From positions 57,729,334-57,793,333 of the forward strand of contig CM061134.1 in the NCBI GenBank assembly GCA_030789695.1: a DNA stretch of 64,000 nucleotides, written 5' to 3'. Each line of letters starts with the position of its first letter. The first letter of the stretch is position 1. Positions 11,501-21,107 of the stretch are shown here, in pieces. The notes below the pieces were generated by a model. That model did not search any database, was not told the origin of the DNA, and worked only from the letters and a program-made list of their open reading frames with translations. The DNA is from Scilla litardierei. Taxonomy: Eukaryota > Streptophyta > Magnoliopsida > Asparagales > Asparagaceae. Position numbers and translations under genes: made by a program.

Positions 11501-11689
11501 AACACCTATGATGGTTCCGCTCTCGTTGCCTCCAAATACGACGCGGTTTCCATTCACAATGGGAACCACTCCGGAGAGCAATCGAGCGTCACCCGTCATG
11601 TGTTTGGAGCACCCGCTATCGAGTATCCAATTCCCTTTGGAGCTAAATTTAAATTTGTTGCTCCTTTTCTTTTTCTTTTCCTTGAGTAC
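8582..11689 (-). CDS. pol: Sirevirus Pol: protease, integrase, reverse transcriptase, RNase H
   Basis: One uninterrupted frame of 1035 codons from the last in-frame stop; an internal Met is at 11599. Domains in order: aspartic protease motif [11 protein letters not shown] (residues 23-33), just before that Met; integrase zinc site (HLWHRRFGH ... CDCC); integrase core with [17 protein letters not shown] and the Glu of [12 protein letters not shown]; reverse transcriptase with YVDDIIFGA; RNase H with [18 protein letters not shown] and DNQSAI. It ends GIMGESEI. The order protease-integrase-RT-RNase H is that of Ty1/Copia. It has no start of its own before the protease, so it must be made as a fusion with Gag. 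All catalytic residues I can identify are present. The frame is the same as gag. Confidence 0.93.
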   Translation of the reverse strand, partial: VLKEKKKKRSNKFKFSSKGNWILDSGCSKHMTGDARLLSGVVPIVNGNRVVFGGNESGTIIGVGNVGNPSKPLISDVYLVSGLNHNLISISQLCDKGYKVSFAKGLCHILRKDNEKLLFSGTRRKDIYILDLPKSYEQCLVANTSEQHLWHRRFGHVNFGTLYKLSKLNSIKGFPKLVFEKKSFCDCCQRGKLPKSSFKPKKSISTKRPLELLHLDLFGPTRVASLGNARYGLVIVDDYSRFTWVFFLCNKNEAFENFTIFVKKVQNLLGNTIVTIRSDHGGEFENESFETFCDEVGITHTFSFPRAPPQNGVVERKNRTLVECARTMLDDSQLGHQFWAEAVHTACYVFNRILLRPGTKQTCYELLFGRLPQVKHFRVFGSKCFIKNTYGSLDKFDPRSDEGIFVGYSSRSKAYRIFNKRTSTIEESLHVSFNEGFVPTRISNDNDSMDVLCDSFDNSKSIDSIETNPTNEVVENVPSDQGIPKRLHVIRDHPHEQVIGNIQDSVKTRSQVHHFANCAFASSIEPKNIVEACEDSAWILAMEEELIQFERNEVWELVPLPSKNHTVIGTKWIFKNKTDENQVVVRNKARLVAQGYRQEEGIDFEESFAPVARLESIRLLLSFACHKNFKLFQMDVKSAFLNGDVVEEVYVSQPPGFINEKFPNHVFKLKKALYGLRQAPRAWYDRLKNFLLDLNFKMGEADSTLFVKHANNDILLVQIYVDDIIFGATNFTLCEEFSNVMKEQFEMSHMGELKYFLGLQIRQMNDAIFIHQTKYTVELLKRFGMENASGKKTPMSTTTHLDKDTGGKDVDIRLYRGMIGSLLYLTASRPDIMFAVCICARYQSQPKESHLVAVKRIFRYLSYTLDFGLLYPRSSTYELISYSDADYAGCKSDRKSTSGTCHFIGNSLVSWFSKKQNSVSLSTTEAEYIAAGAACAQVLWMRHTLKDFGINCDTCPIMVDNQSAICLSKNPVHHSRSKHIDVRHHFLDDHVAKKDIILVYVETQKQIADIFTKPLKEDSFVRLRRELGIMGESEI

Positions 11690-11749
11690 CTAAAGATAGA
11701 TAAGTTTCATATCATGGTACCCAAGGTCATTGGGTCCAAGGGATTAGAC
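11690..11749 (-). other. Gag/Pol junction: 60-nt GT-AG segment holding two in-frame stops
   Basis: Gag ends in TAA at 11746-11744 and a second in-frame TAG stands at 11692-11690; the frame is otherwise open through pol. The segment begins AAG|GTCTAA and ends TCTATCTTTAG|G, matching plant splice sites, and is exactly 60 nt. Splicing it out would remove both stops and keep gag and pol in frame. The alternative is stop-codon readthrough, proposed for some Sireviruses, but here it would need two events. No strong branch-point match was seen, and 60 nt is near the lower size limit for plant introns. Confidence 0.5.
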
Positions 11750-13984
11750 CTTTGGAAGCCAAGTCCAAGTGGACTTAGACTTCCCCACATAATTCTTACT
11801 ATGCACAACATCCGAAAAATAAGCATTCATATATATTTGTTTTTCGTCCATGCTTGTGTCCTTTGGGCTCCAAATCGTGAAAACTTTGGGAGCCATCATC
11901 CTATTGGGTGCATGCATGCGACGTTGATTTCTACGTGATGCATGTTGTGGATAGGCATACGGGACATGATGGAATGGTGCACGACGAGAATTATTCATAT
12001 GATGAGGTGGGTGTACATATGCATGTGTGGGAACACGTGCGTGAGGGTGTCTCACTTGGTGTGCACGTGCCCGAGAATGTGTTGCATAAAAATCATCATA
12101 AGTGTGAGATGGTGGAGTAGGACGTGTGTTCCTACGTGGCATGGAATTGGTGTACATATAAGCATGCCCCTTCTTTGGAGGTCCACCCAATGTGGGTTTC
12201 TTTCCGAAAGAGGGTGTGGACGAGGTGGAAGCACCATTGGTAGATGAACTACCAATAGAGTGTTTGCTCCCACTCGTTGAGGCTTCGGAAGTTGGCCTAA
12301 CAAAGGTAGTGACCGACTTGGAAGAATTTCCCATCATATACCCCAAGCCAATGTGGTGCTTGGCCGGAAGTAAATCTTTTAGGATATTATCCAAATGACC
12401 TTTACCCTTGTTGAATTTGTTGATTCGGCCCAATGTGTCCTCATATTTCTCTTTGAGAGAACGCAAGGAAGTATCCAAAGTGGATATTTGCGAAGTGAGC
12501 ACATAAACACGAGATTTAAGATTCTCGTTCTCAATACTCAAAGTCGAGTTTTGAGAAGTTAAATCCGCTATCTCATGTTCTTCCGCATCCTCAATGCTAA
12601 CATGTTCAAGTTTAGATTTGAGATTTACTATCTCTTTTCTTAACTCTTCAACAACGGTGTCGTTGTTGGTGATGATAGTCTTAGGCGATGTTTGAATGCT
12701 AGCTAGGTCATCTTTTACCTTAGTATATCTATTTACTAACTTAGTATATTTTGACCAAAGTTGAGTGTTAGCATCCCTAAGATCATCCATCGTTACCTCA
12801 TCGCTTTCTTCATCACTATCATCGGAAGAGGAGGATCCTTGATCGTGCTCCTCTCTTGCCATGAAACACATGTGTGCTTGCTCCACGTGCTCATCGTCCG
12901 ACTCTCCGCTTGAGGAATCCTCGGAGTCGGTGAAGGTAGCTCCGACAAGTCCCTTCTTGTTTCCTTTCGTGTACTTCTTGGACTTGTCATACTTTGGCGC
13001 CTTCCACTTCTCCTTTTGCTTGTTTTGAGGACAATCCGCTTTGATGTGTCCTGGCTTATTGCATTTAAAGCACAAAGGTGGAGAGGCATTAGTAGATGTA
13101 AACTTAGATTTGTGTTTGAAGTTACCCTTTCGGAAGAAGCGATTGAACTTCTTTGCCATGAGTGCAATGGATTCCATGTCCATTTCTTCTTCCGAGTTCT
13201 CATCATCGGTAGAGGTGGATGAAGCCGCCTTGAATGCAATCGCCTTTTTCTTAGGCGCATCTAGGTTCAAATATGACTTCATCTTTTCTTGTAGCTTCAC
13301 CTTGCTATCTTTGCGTACCTCATATGACATCAAAGTACCCATTAGTTGAACTACGGTATATTTGTCCATGTCATTACCTTCCTCGATGGCGAAGGTACGT
13401 TTTTCCCAAGAAGAGGGAAGTCCTTCAATAAGCTTTAAGCACTTCTCCTTTTGAGTGTAGATCTTGCCGAGGGCCTCTAACTCGTTTATTATGTCAACGA
13501 AACGAGCGTAATATTCTTTCATCTTCTCGCCCTGTTGCATATGAAACATTTCGTAATCTTTGGTTACGACTACGAGTTTAGAGTCTCTTACCCTACTCGT
13601 CCCTTCGTGTAGAATGAGGAGGGAGTTCCAAATTTGATATGCACTCTTACATGTGCATATCTTATTGAAATCCTCGGGCTCCAATGCACATTGCAAGGCG
13701 TTCATTGCCTTGGCATTGCTTACCTCCGCGGCGACCTCCGCGGTAGTCCATTTCTCAAAATCTTCTTCTTCGGGTTCAATATACTCCTTCATTGTAGTTC
13801 TCCATAAAGATGCACTTCGGAGGAAGGTTTCCATCCGACACTTCCAGTACCCGTAGTTGGTACCGTTGAAGAATGGAGGCCTCGTAGAGGAATGTCCTTC
13901 CATCACGGAAGATGCTCCTTCACGGTTCCTGAAGGTGTCATAGTTGGAAGGTGGACGCACGGTCTTGTTGTCGTTGGCAGACAT
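11744..13984 (-). CDS. gag: Sirevirus Gag
   Basis: 746 residues. The N-terminal half is a Copia-type gag region (UBN2-like), with PPFFNGTNYGYWKCRMETFL near 36-55 and AYQIWNSLLILHEGT near 115. A single CCHC zinc knuckle, CFKCNKPGHIKADC, is at 305-318. Basic and acidic low-complexity tracts follow, then a coiled-coil-like stretch (about 385-535) and a His-rich tail. The start lies only about 15 bases from the primer-binding site. Gag forms the cytoplasmic particle that packages element RNA. It is intact, which fits the recent insertion. The large C-terminal extension is usual for Sireviruses. Confidence 0.92.
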   Translation of the reverse strand: MSANDNKTVRPPSNYDTFRNREGASSVMEGHSSTRPPFFNGTNYGYWKCRMETFLRSASLWRTTMKEYIEPEEEDFEKWTTAEVAAEVSNAKAMNALQCALEPEDFNKICTCKSAYQIWNSLLILHEGTSRVRDSKLVVVTKDYEMFHMQQGEKMKEYYARFVDIINELEALGKIYTQKEKCLKLIEGLPSSWEKRTFAIEEGNDMDKYTVVQLMGTLMSYEVRKDSKVKLQEKMKSYLNLDAPKKKAIAFKAASSTSTDDENSEEEMDMESIALMAKKFNRFFRKGNFKHKSKFTSTNASPPLCFKCNKPGHIKADCPQNKQKEKWKAPKYDKSKKYTKGNKKGLVGATFTDSEDSSSGESDDEHVEQAHMCFMAREEHDQGSSSSDDSDEESDEVTMDDLRDANTQLWSKYTKLVNRYTKVKDDLASIQTSPKTIITNNDTVVEELRKEIVNLKSKLEHVSIEDAEEHEIADLTSQNSTLSIENENLKSRVYVLTSQISTLDTSLRSLKEKYEDTLGRINKFNKGKGHLDNILKDLLPAKHHIGLGYMMGNSSKSVTTFVRPTSEASTSGSKHSIGSSSTNGASTSSTPSFGKKPTLGGPPKKGHAYMYTNSMPRRNTRPTPPSHTYDDFYATHSRARAHQVRHPHARVPTHAYVHPPHHMNNSRRAPFHHVPYAYPQHASRRNQRRMHAPNRMMAPKVFTIWSPKDTSMDEKQIYMNAYFSDVVHSKNYVGKSKSTWTWLPKV

Positions 13985-13997
13985 AGCTGAGAATCTG

Positions 13998-14011
13998 GCT
14001 TTGATACCAAA
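13998..14011 (-). other. Primer-binding site of the Sirevirus
   Basis: On the minus strand TTGGTATCAAAGCC directly follows the LTR end. It is complementary to the 3' end of initiator tRNA-Met, as in Sireviruses, and fixes the element's direction. Confidence 0.9.
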
Positions 14012-15663
14012 TGTAATGCCCTACCAGCTACTGCACAAGTACTAGAGGGGGGGTGAATAGTACTTTAAAATAATAAGGCGTATAATTCCAAATTAAATTG
14101 CAAACAACCACCAAATCAATTTGCGGAAGCTTAAATTGATTGACAACAATGAAATAAACAAAGCTAACAAACGATGTTAATGGGTTCGGATCCACCCAAG
14201 TCTCCCCGACTTGTTCCCGGTGATCCTACGTCCCAACCACCCGGATCCCCTCCGGATACTTGAGTTAGAAACCCTAACTCAAGATTTCCACTATGAATAT
14301 CTTGTGAAAAACCTTCACAAGATCAAATCATACATGCAATGGCAAAGTGAATCCCACAACCCGGGATCACAAACTTCTCTCACAACCGAGAGAGCCAATA
14401 AGCAATATAAAGAGTTTAAATGAAATAAATACTCTTACCACAAAATCCTATACCTTGAGTTTTTCTTACCCAATAGGTGGAATGAAGGATTTGAGGAAGA
14501 TGAAGTCACCAAGCCCTAGCACCAAGGAAATGAGCAGCAATGGGTGCCTAGGGAAGAGTTGGAGACTTGGATCAAGCAATAGCTTGAAGAGCTCACCAAG
14601 AACAAGCTTCTCTCTAGATCTAGAAATGAGAGAGAATGGCTTTCTTGTGAGGAAGAGAGCTTTAGATTTGAGGGAGAATGGCTATCTCTTTAGGGCTCAA
14701 TGAATCTCTTAATGGCAGCTCTATTGAAGATAGAAATGACCTAGGTTCGTATTTATAGGAACCCAAAAACATAAGTTAGGTCAATCTCCAACGGAAAGAA
14801 ATCTGGGAGAATTAGTCGGTCAAAGAACAATCACTGACCGACTAGTTCATCAACTAGTCGGTCAGTCACAAAGCATGGACCGACTAAGAGCAGATCAGAG
14901 AAGAGATAGAATTTCAGACCTAGAAAACTAGTCTGAAGGCAAGTTGACTTAGTCGGTCCAAGAACAAAAGTTGACCGACTAGATTGTCAACTAGTCGGTC
15001 ATCAAACGTTCTTAGACCGACTAACGGAAAACAGTAGCTTAGGAGAAATTTGGCATGTACAGTAAATCACAACTAGTCGGTCAAAGAAGCATCACTGACC
15101 GACTAGTTCACAAACTAGTCGGTCGGTGAGTCAACGTAGACCGACTAACTGTAAACAGTAAAGAACAAAGATTTAACTGACTGAAACTAGTCGGTCCAAG
15201 AACAGTGGCCGACCGACTAGATCTCCATCTAGTCGGTCAGTACTTGTTCTTGTACCAACTAACATGCACAACAAGGTCCGAATCGAAGCGCGACGCTTCG
15301 AGGAAATTAGAGTGAACTTGTGCAAGAATCCTAGAGCTACGAAATGAGCGAAATGAAGATAGAAACGTAAGATATACTCAAGGCTTAACATTCTATCAAT
15401 CGAAACTAAAAGACTATAAATAAAACCTTAATAAACGGTCTTTGAGAGCTTCGATTGAATCTTCATTATTTCCAAAGCGTTGCATGAGCTTCAACGAAGC
15501 TTTAGGCTTGAATACGAGCTTTTGGAAGTGTTGAGATGTCGCTTTGAATATTCTCGTGAAATTGGCGACGATCTCCAATACTGCGCTCACAAATTGTTAG
15601 TTCATGAATTATTTATGTTTGCTCATCATCCAAAACCAAATCCGGGGAGTCCAATATTCAACA
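14012..15663 (-). repeat. Sirevirus 5' LTR
   Basis: 1652 bp, offset 9977 from the 3' LTR. It includes the dyad array at 14836-15238 and a TATA box at 14750-14757. It is the promoter of the genomic RNA. Confidence 0.95.
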
Positions 15664-15952
15664 TCCCTTTCCATGTCAGGTCGATACCGTCCTAGCATGC
15701 ACTGTGTTGCATAATTATATTCAAGTAGCAAATCCACATGACCTGCAACTTATTGAGGATGTTGATGTGATTGAGGGGGATGGAGATGTTCATGATGACT
15801 CGATTATGGATATGTCCCAACAGGTGGCCATACGTGAACAACCCCAACAGAGGGACCAATGGAAACTTCGCAGGAACCAAATAGCTTGGGATATGTGGGT
15901 CGACTATTGTAACATACATAATCATGGGAACACGCATGAACATGGTCTATGA
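15664..15952 (+). pseudogene. PIF/Harbinger transposase, C-terminal part
   Basis: After the TCCCT duplication the transposase frame resumes. It reads VLACTVLHNYIQVANPHD, the conserved C-terminal motif of plant Harbinger transposases (LACCVLHNFI-like), then an acidic stretch and a Trp/Asn-rich tail, ending at TGA 15950. Together with 2909-4034 it forms one broken gene. This part has no stop of its own, so the Sirevirus entered an exon that was still open locally. Confidence 0.85.
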
Positions 15953-16121
15953 CATTTGGGTTTGGTTTTATGTAGTAGAAATCATTATTACATTGCCACT
16001 TTTTAAAGCTGTATTGCGACTACTTTGTCATTTTTATTGATGCATGAGTTATATTCGGTTGCAAGTATTTTGGATATCTTGATTTATTGATTTGCAATAT
16101 TAAGTCATTCTTTTTGTAGGC

Positions 16122-17654
16122 ATGGCTAGGGCATCTCAACCAGGTCAAGGGAGTGATCCGATGCTCCCATTGCATGGCCCACCCTTTGTGAATCAATGGG
16201 TAGACGATGCATGTCGTAATGAGACTTCTCCCCGTGGACCGATGGCCCGTAGGATGATAGATTTCCATTATCAATCGCAGGGCAACTATGGTGGAGACAC
16301 AAGTATGCCTTTTGCTTAACACCCCCATATAGCATGCACATGCACATGGGGAGTCCCCCTGGATTTATGCAAATGCTACAAGGGGGCGGGATGGGACAGG
16401 TGGGAGGGAGCTACCATGGGGGTGTGATTCCACAGGTGGGAGGGAGCTACCAAGGGCTGGTAATAGGAGGTATGGTTGCCTCATTATATTAGCCCGCCTA
16501 ACCATAGTGCATTCAACAGGACGTCATCCCAAAGCGGGAATGACCCGATTGATGGTAGTAATAATTCAAGAAAGTCCAGTAGACGTGACAAGTCGGGGGA
16601 AGCATCGGTTTCCAGCCCCCGGAAAAAAATGAAGCAGCCAACACAAAAGGGGCCGGCGAACAAAATATGGCCTTGGGAGCATGATTTGGAGGTCATCCCT
16701 TTCCTTGTGGAGCAGGCAAGGCAAGGAATGAAATCTGATAAGACTTTCAAAGGGCACGCCTTCTATGCTGCTGCTGCCCGTATTAATGAGAAATTCGGGA
16801 TGGCCTACAGTAGCCAAAATGTTTGCAATCATATGAAAGGATTGCGTACGAGGCTAGACGATGCGAATACGTGCCTCAATTTAAGTAGAGTAGGGTGGTC
16901 GGAAGAGAGGCAGATGATAACAATGGATCCTGAAACGTATGCCACCTGGGCCTCGGTAATAATTTCAAATTTTAAGCAAAAATACATACTACTCAATGAA
17001 ATTTTCTTTTTTTCCGCATTAATATCCCTTGGTGTATACGTGCAGGCACACCCTGGAACTATATTAATAAACCAATCACGTGGCTTGAGGATCTTCGCTT
17101 GATTATAGGGGATGACGCAGTAAGGGGAGATTTTAGGAAGGCTGTGTTTCAACAATTTGGCGGCCCATACACGAAATGCGACAGAGATCAGGCAACTCCT
17201 TCGTCACTTGATTATGAATCGCTGGACACTGATGTCCCAAATTACACACCACAGGCTACCTCTCCAGGTTCTAGTCCTGCGAGAACTAGCCATGTAGACC
17301 CTCGAGCATTGGGGAAAAAGAAAAAGCGTAGGCAACGTGGAGCAGCTGCCAACGAAGGATACAATGTATTTGTTGATAAACTAACGGAGGTCACCGATGC
17401 CTTATGGATCACGCATGCCCCCATGGAATGTGGAGATAAGTAAGAGTGTGTATGCACACACAGAGTATCCTCCCGAAATATTTGATAAATTGTATGAAAT
17501 GCTGAGTGACGTAGAGAAGGATGGGAAGAAGTATCTGGGTATACCGGAGGCGGCAAGGACTAGATACATCAAGAGGAAAATGGATGAATTTGAGCGTGGT
17601 AATGAGGTCGAGGAAGTTGAAGGCGATGAAGGTCGATGGGGGAACTTAAGGTGA
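16122..17654 (+). pseudogene. Myb/SANT-like ORF of the Harbinger element
   Basis: A second gene downstream of the transposase in the same orientation, as in PIF/Harbinger elements whose Myb-like partner helps bring the transposase to DNA. The first segment begins MARASQPGQGSDPM (16122). The main one (about 16476-16965) has a basic stretch and the trihelix-like region WPWEHDLEVIPFLVEQARQG ... YSSQNVCNHMKGLRTRL. An intron from about 16965 to 17046 precedes WNYINKPITWLEDLRLIIGD. The last part holds a KKKKRRQR cluster near 17319 and KSVYAHTEYPPEIFDKLYEM, ending at TGA 17652. Frame breaks near 17050 and 17440, plus stops between 16319 and 16476, suggest it is broken unless extra introns exist. Family recognition is good; exon limits are approximate. 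Confidence 0.72.
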
Positions 17655-17844
17655 TTTTTGTAATATAAGATCTGGTGGATTATTAATAAAGTATATTATC
17701 AAACTTGTTATATGTCTAATACACTTGCAACCGTATGGGTAGATGTTGATGTTTTACGATTGTATATTATTTTATATTAGCGTCATGAAAATTTCCTGTG
17801 CATGCTTGCTTCTTTTTTTAAAGGCAATGAGGTGCCAATGTTTT

Positions 17845-18490
17845 TATTACACTGTGGCCATAAACTTTGTGTATCTGTTGCATAACTGTGTGAATGTCAA
17901 TACGGCTGCATGCTTGGAGATGTTGGCATTGAGATGAATTGGGGTTTATGTCATAATGTCCATGCCATTTGTTTATCTGTTGAATGTCTGGGTGCTAAGC
18001 AATATTGGTGAAAACTTGGTTTTTATGGCATGGAATGATTTGGGATTTATTTCAGACTGTCCATCATATTTGTGTATATGTTGCATTCTTCATGGAAATA
18101 AGGTGAAAGATTGGAATTTTTGGCTATGTTGTCACTTGGATTTTATTTCAGCATGTCCTTACAATTTGTGTAAATGTTGCATGCCTGTGGGCATTGCAAT
18201 CTTGGTGAAAGCTTGGATTTTTTTTCAGAATGTCCATATGTTTTGTGAATCTGTTGCATGCATGTGTGCCTTGCAAAGTTGGTGGAAGATTGGAATTTTT
18301 TGCTGTTCTTTTGACTGGGGTTTTATTTCAGTCTGTCCATGCCAATTCTGTATTTGTTGCATGCCTGAGTTCACGGCAATATTGATGTATGCTTCTAATT
18401 TTTTTCAAAGAGATACGTTGGGTTTGATTTCAAAATGTCCATGCCATATGTGTAGCTGTGGCATGCATGGGTGCATTGCAATATAGATGA
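17845..18490 (+). repeat. Array 1 of ~105-bp repeats
   Basis: Six to seven diverged units, each containing TCCATGCCATTTGTGTATCT, GTTGCATGC and a GGATTTATTTCAG block, spaced 80-110 bp. The apparent open frames across it are Cys/Ile-rich and repeat with the units, so they are not taken as genes. Confidence 0.85.
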
Positions 18491-18504
18491 ATTCTTTGAT
18501 TTTT

Positions 18505-19500
18505 TTCTCCCATTAGCCCAATGATGAAAATCATGAAATCGTTGAAAGAAACTCTAAATTTTCCAATTAAATGGAAGGTTGGCAGGATGGTTCCTCTATT
18601 GTATATCGGTTTCAAACGGAAATAAAACCCAAGTTATGTGTCTTGGGTAGTTAAGTATTGAACAAACGCCAGCAACCTAGTTGGGTAAAGGATAAATATA
18701 TTTTTGATGGCTATAAAATTCTAAGTTTTCATTATATTTGCAATGTGTATCTGTTGCAAGCCTGGGTGCATGTAAAGGTTGGAGAATACATACAGGCCTC
18801 AGGATTCCCAAACAATACTCCACGTAAGCAAACTTTCCCAATTTCACTTTCAAGAAACAGATCATCCCTTTGGAAAGTTGGGCGAGAATGTCCATGCCAT
18901 TTGTGTTTCTGTCTCATGTCTGTTTGCATGTCAATATTGTGGCTTGCTGGGATGTTTTGGCTGTGAGAGAAATTGGGATTTTTTGGCAGAATGTCCAGGC
19001 CATTTCTGTGTCTGTGTCATGCCTGGTTCCTTGTCAATACTGCTGCTTGTGTGGATTTTTTTTGCTATGTGAGTACTTGGGATTTATTTTAGAATGTACA
19101 TGCCATTTTTGTATCTGTTGCATGCATGGGCCGCACGGCACTATTGCTGCATTCTTGTATTTTATGGCAATGTTATAACTTAGGTTATATTTCAGTCTGT
19201 CCAGGCCATTTGATGCTTTAATGGATTTTCTCTCTCTAAAAGCCCAATGATGAATAACCTGAAATCGTTGGAATAAACAATTAATTTCCCAATTAATTGG
19301 ATGGCTTGCCGGATGGTTCATTTATGGTATATCAGTTTCGTTCAGAAAAAACACAAGTTATATTCTTTTCTTGGGTAGATAGGGAAGGAACAGAAAATGA
19401 TACATATATATTCCTGAGGGCTATAAGTTTTTTTCATTCTAATTGTTATGCGCCTGTTTTTGTATTTGCATATGGGTTTTGACTTGTCAAAATACGTTGA
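18505..19500 (+). repeat. Two ~210-bp AGCCCAATGATG blocks flanking array 2
   Basis: Blocks at about 18505-18720 and 19225-19450 share AGCCCAATGATGAA, GAAATCGTTG, TTGGCAGGATGGTTC-like text and a later GGGTAG stretch. Between them (18885-19215) lie about four more units of the 105-bp repeat. The blocks are related in the same orientation to those at 2316-2890. Confidence 0.75.
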
Positions 19501-19654
19501 TGATTATTGAAAAATACCGGATACGTTGACATCATGGGGTATAACATTTTCATAGGACGCCTTGAAATCCCCCTTGTCACATCATGTATACATTTCTTTT
19601 CTCTTACCTTACACACCATTAATTGTGATTCTGTTTATGCTTGTCCAGGTACAA

Positions 19655-20137
19655 ATGAGTGTAGGCTCCAACACTTCTATTCGCTCACGCCTTCGGGAAG
19701 CGAACCGTGTTCCTGAGTTGGATATGGATGCTGCAGACTACATGATATGCCACTGTGGTCTGAGGGTACCAAGGAAGACGTCTTGGACACGTTTAAACCC
19801 TGGCAGAAGGTTTTGGAGCTGTCCGTCTCACAAGAATAAATGCGATTTCTTCGAATGGAAGGACCCCCATCATAGTGACTGGTCAACGGTTATTATCCAG
19901 CACTTAATGGAAGCGAATGAAAGAGGAGCAATAGGTGAAAGCCCTGCGAGCTCACCGAATGAGATGAGGTGGGTTGAGATTGACGGTCGGTTGGCTACAG
20001 TTGTGGGCCAATTGGAGATAAATAAGGATGAAATGGATAGCATGCTATCTGAGTACAACTCGCTTAAGTTTGTTTTGTATTCTATCCTAGGTCTAGGTTT
20101 TATTATTTTTCTGATGTTGTATAACAATCACTACTGA
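19655..20137 (+). CDS. GRF zinc-finger protein with C-terminal membrane anchor
   Basis: 160 residues from MSVGSNTSIRS. The upstream hydrophobic in-frame stretch ends in a likely splice acceptor (TTGTCCAG at about 19648), so this Met is preferred. A GRF-type zinc finger spans about 31-70: ICHCGLRVPRKTSWTRLNPG, then RRFWSCP and CDFFEWKD, with Cys 32, 34, 56 and 63 as likely zinc ligands. Residues 104-137 could form a short coiled coil. Residues about 139-157 are a strongly hydrophobic single span, leaving four to five residues after it, as in tail-anchored proteins. GRF fingers are thought to bind nucleic acid. The gene lies inside the Harbinger element between repeat arrays, downstream of the Myb-like ORF and in the same direction. 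It is the only open coding sequence of that element. Confidence 0.7.
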   Translation: MSVGSNTSIRSRLREANRVPELDMDAADYMICHCGLRVPRKTSWTRLNPGRRFWSCPSHKNKCDFFEWKDPHHSDWSTVIIQHLMEANERGAIGESPASSPNEMRWVEIDGRLATVVGQLEINKDEMDSMLSEYNSLKFVLYSILGLGFIIFLMLYNNHY

Positions 20138-20174
20138 TTTGGATTGTATGTTTGTTGTCGGTGCGAACGTCTTT

Positions 20175-20830
20175 TGGTGTTGCTACTTGTGGGTTTATTT
20201 CAGATTGTATTTTTGGCTATGATAGTTCTTGGGATTTATTTCATATTGTACAAGCCATGTTTGTATCTGTTGCATGCCTTGTTGCATGTCAATATTTTTG
20301 CTTGCATGGTTTTTTTGGCTATGGAGTACTTGGGATTTATTTCAGAATGTACATGCCATATTTTGTATCTGTTGCATGCTGGTTGCTTGTCAAAATTTCT
20401 GCTTGCGGGCATTTTTTTGGCTTTGCGAGTACTTGGGATTTATTTCATAATGTACATGCCATTTTTTGTATCTGTTGCATGCCTGGTTTCTTGTCAATAT
20501 TGATGCTTGCGTGGATTTTTTGGCTATGCGAGATCTTGGGATTTATTTCAGAATGTCAAGTCCATTTGTGTTTCTGTCTCATGCCTATTTGCTTGTCACT
20601 ATTGTTGCTTGCTGGGATGTTTTGACTATGAGAGATATTGGGATTTTTTTGCAGCCTGTCCAGGCCATTTTTTGTGTCTGTGTTATGCCAGGTTGCTTGT
20701 CAATACTGCTGCTTCGGTGGATTTTTTGTCTATTTTTGTAGTTGGAATTTATTTCAGAATGTACATGCCTGGGACACATGGCATTATTGATGCATTCTTG
20801 GATTTTATGGCAATCTGATAACTTAGGTTT
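20175..20830 (+). repeat. Array 3 of ~105-bp repeats
   Basis: Six to seven units beginning around 20240, 20347, 20454, 20555, 20655 and 20758. They are more alike than those of array 1. Because the unit is close to a multiple of three bases, long frames stay open in several frames; these read as repeats of themselves and are not genes. Confidence 0.85.
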
Positions 20831-20869
20831 TATTTCACAATTTACGTATAGGGGTAACCATTACCCTAT

Positions 20870-21107
20870 ACTCACCTTATAACACTTCACTCCAACTTTC
20901 CCACTTTCTCATTCCCACTTTCTAAACCCAAAAGAACACAAGAAAGTTGGATGGACCCCACTTTACTTCCCCAACTCCACTTTCCCAACTCCATTTTCCA
21001 TACAACTTTCCACCCAAAAGAACACAAAACTCCATTTTCTCTCTCCTCAGATTCCAAACTTTCCAAACTTTCCCATTTCATCTTTCAAGCAAAAGAACAG
21101 GCCCTTA
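20870..21107. repeat. Harbinger right terminus with subterminal repeats and TTA
   Basis: The short motif AAAAGAACA occurs at about 20930, 21017 and 21091, within CT-rich text built of variants of CCAACTTTCC. The last copy leads into GAACAGGCCC (end 21104) and TTA (21105-21107). Read inward this gives GGGCCTGTTCTTTTG, a Harbinger-like terminus. Confidence 0.7.

Larger units (their letters stand above)
4035..15663 (-). mobile_element. Complete Sirevirus (Ty1/Copia) with three ORFs
   Basis: An 11,629-bp element on the minus strand. It is bounded by two 1652-bp LTRs with TG...CA ends and flanked by the perfect duplication TCCCT. In element order it has: 5' LTR (14012-15663), primer-binding site (13998-14011), gag, pol, a spacer, a third ORF, polypurine tract (5689-5701) and 3' LTR (4035-5686). 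Signals typical of Sireviruses are the TTGGTATCAAAGCC primer site directly after the LTR, the AAAAAGGGGGAGA tract, a large gag with one CCHC knuckle, and an extra ORF after pol. I found one mismatch between the LTRs (T 5112, C 15089 approximately), so insertion is very recent. All three ORFs are open apart from the gag/pol junction, so it may be autonomous. Confidence 0.95.
1767..21104 (+). mobile_element. PIF/Harbinger-type DNA transposon, interrupted
   Basis: The stretch holds the standard PIF/Harbinger gene pair: a DDE transposase (2909-4034, resumed at 15664-15952) and a Myb/SANT-like ORF (16122-17654). A GRF zinc-finger ORF (19655-20137) and three repeat arrays follow. The right end reads GAACAGGCCC at 21104 followed by TTA, which fits a Harbinger terminal repeat (GGGCCTGTTC inward) and the 3-bp TTA duplication of this superfamily. 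The left end is not visible and presumably lies beyond the LTR at 1-1766. The insertion at 4035-15663 is younger and splits the transposase. The superfamily is clear from the protein; the outer boundary on the left is inferred. Confidence 0.75.

Noticed and set aside
17956..18486. Long Cys/Ile-rich open frame
   Set aside because: It follows the repeat units of array 1 and similar frames appear in several frames of array 3; it is repeat periodicity, not a gene.
20144..20625. Overlapping open frames of 119 and 157 codons
   Set aside because: Same cause as above: the unit length keeps frames open and the peptides simply repeat.
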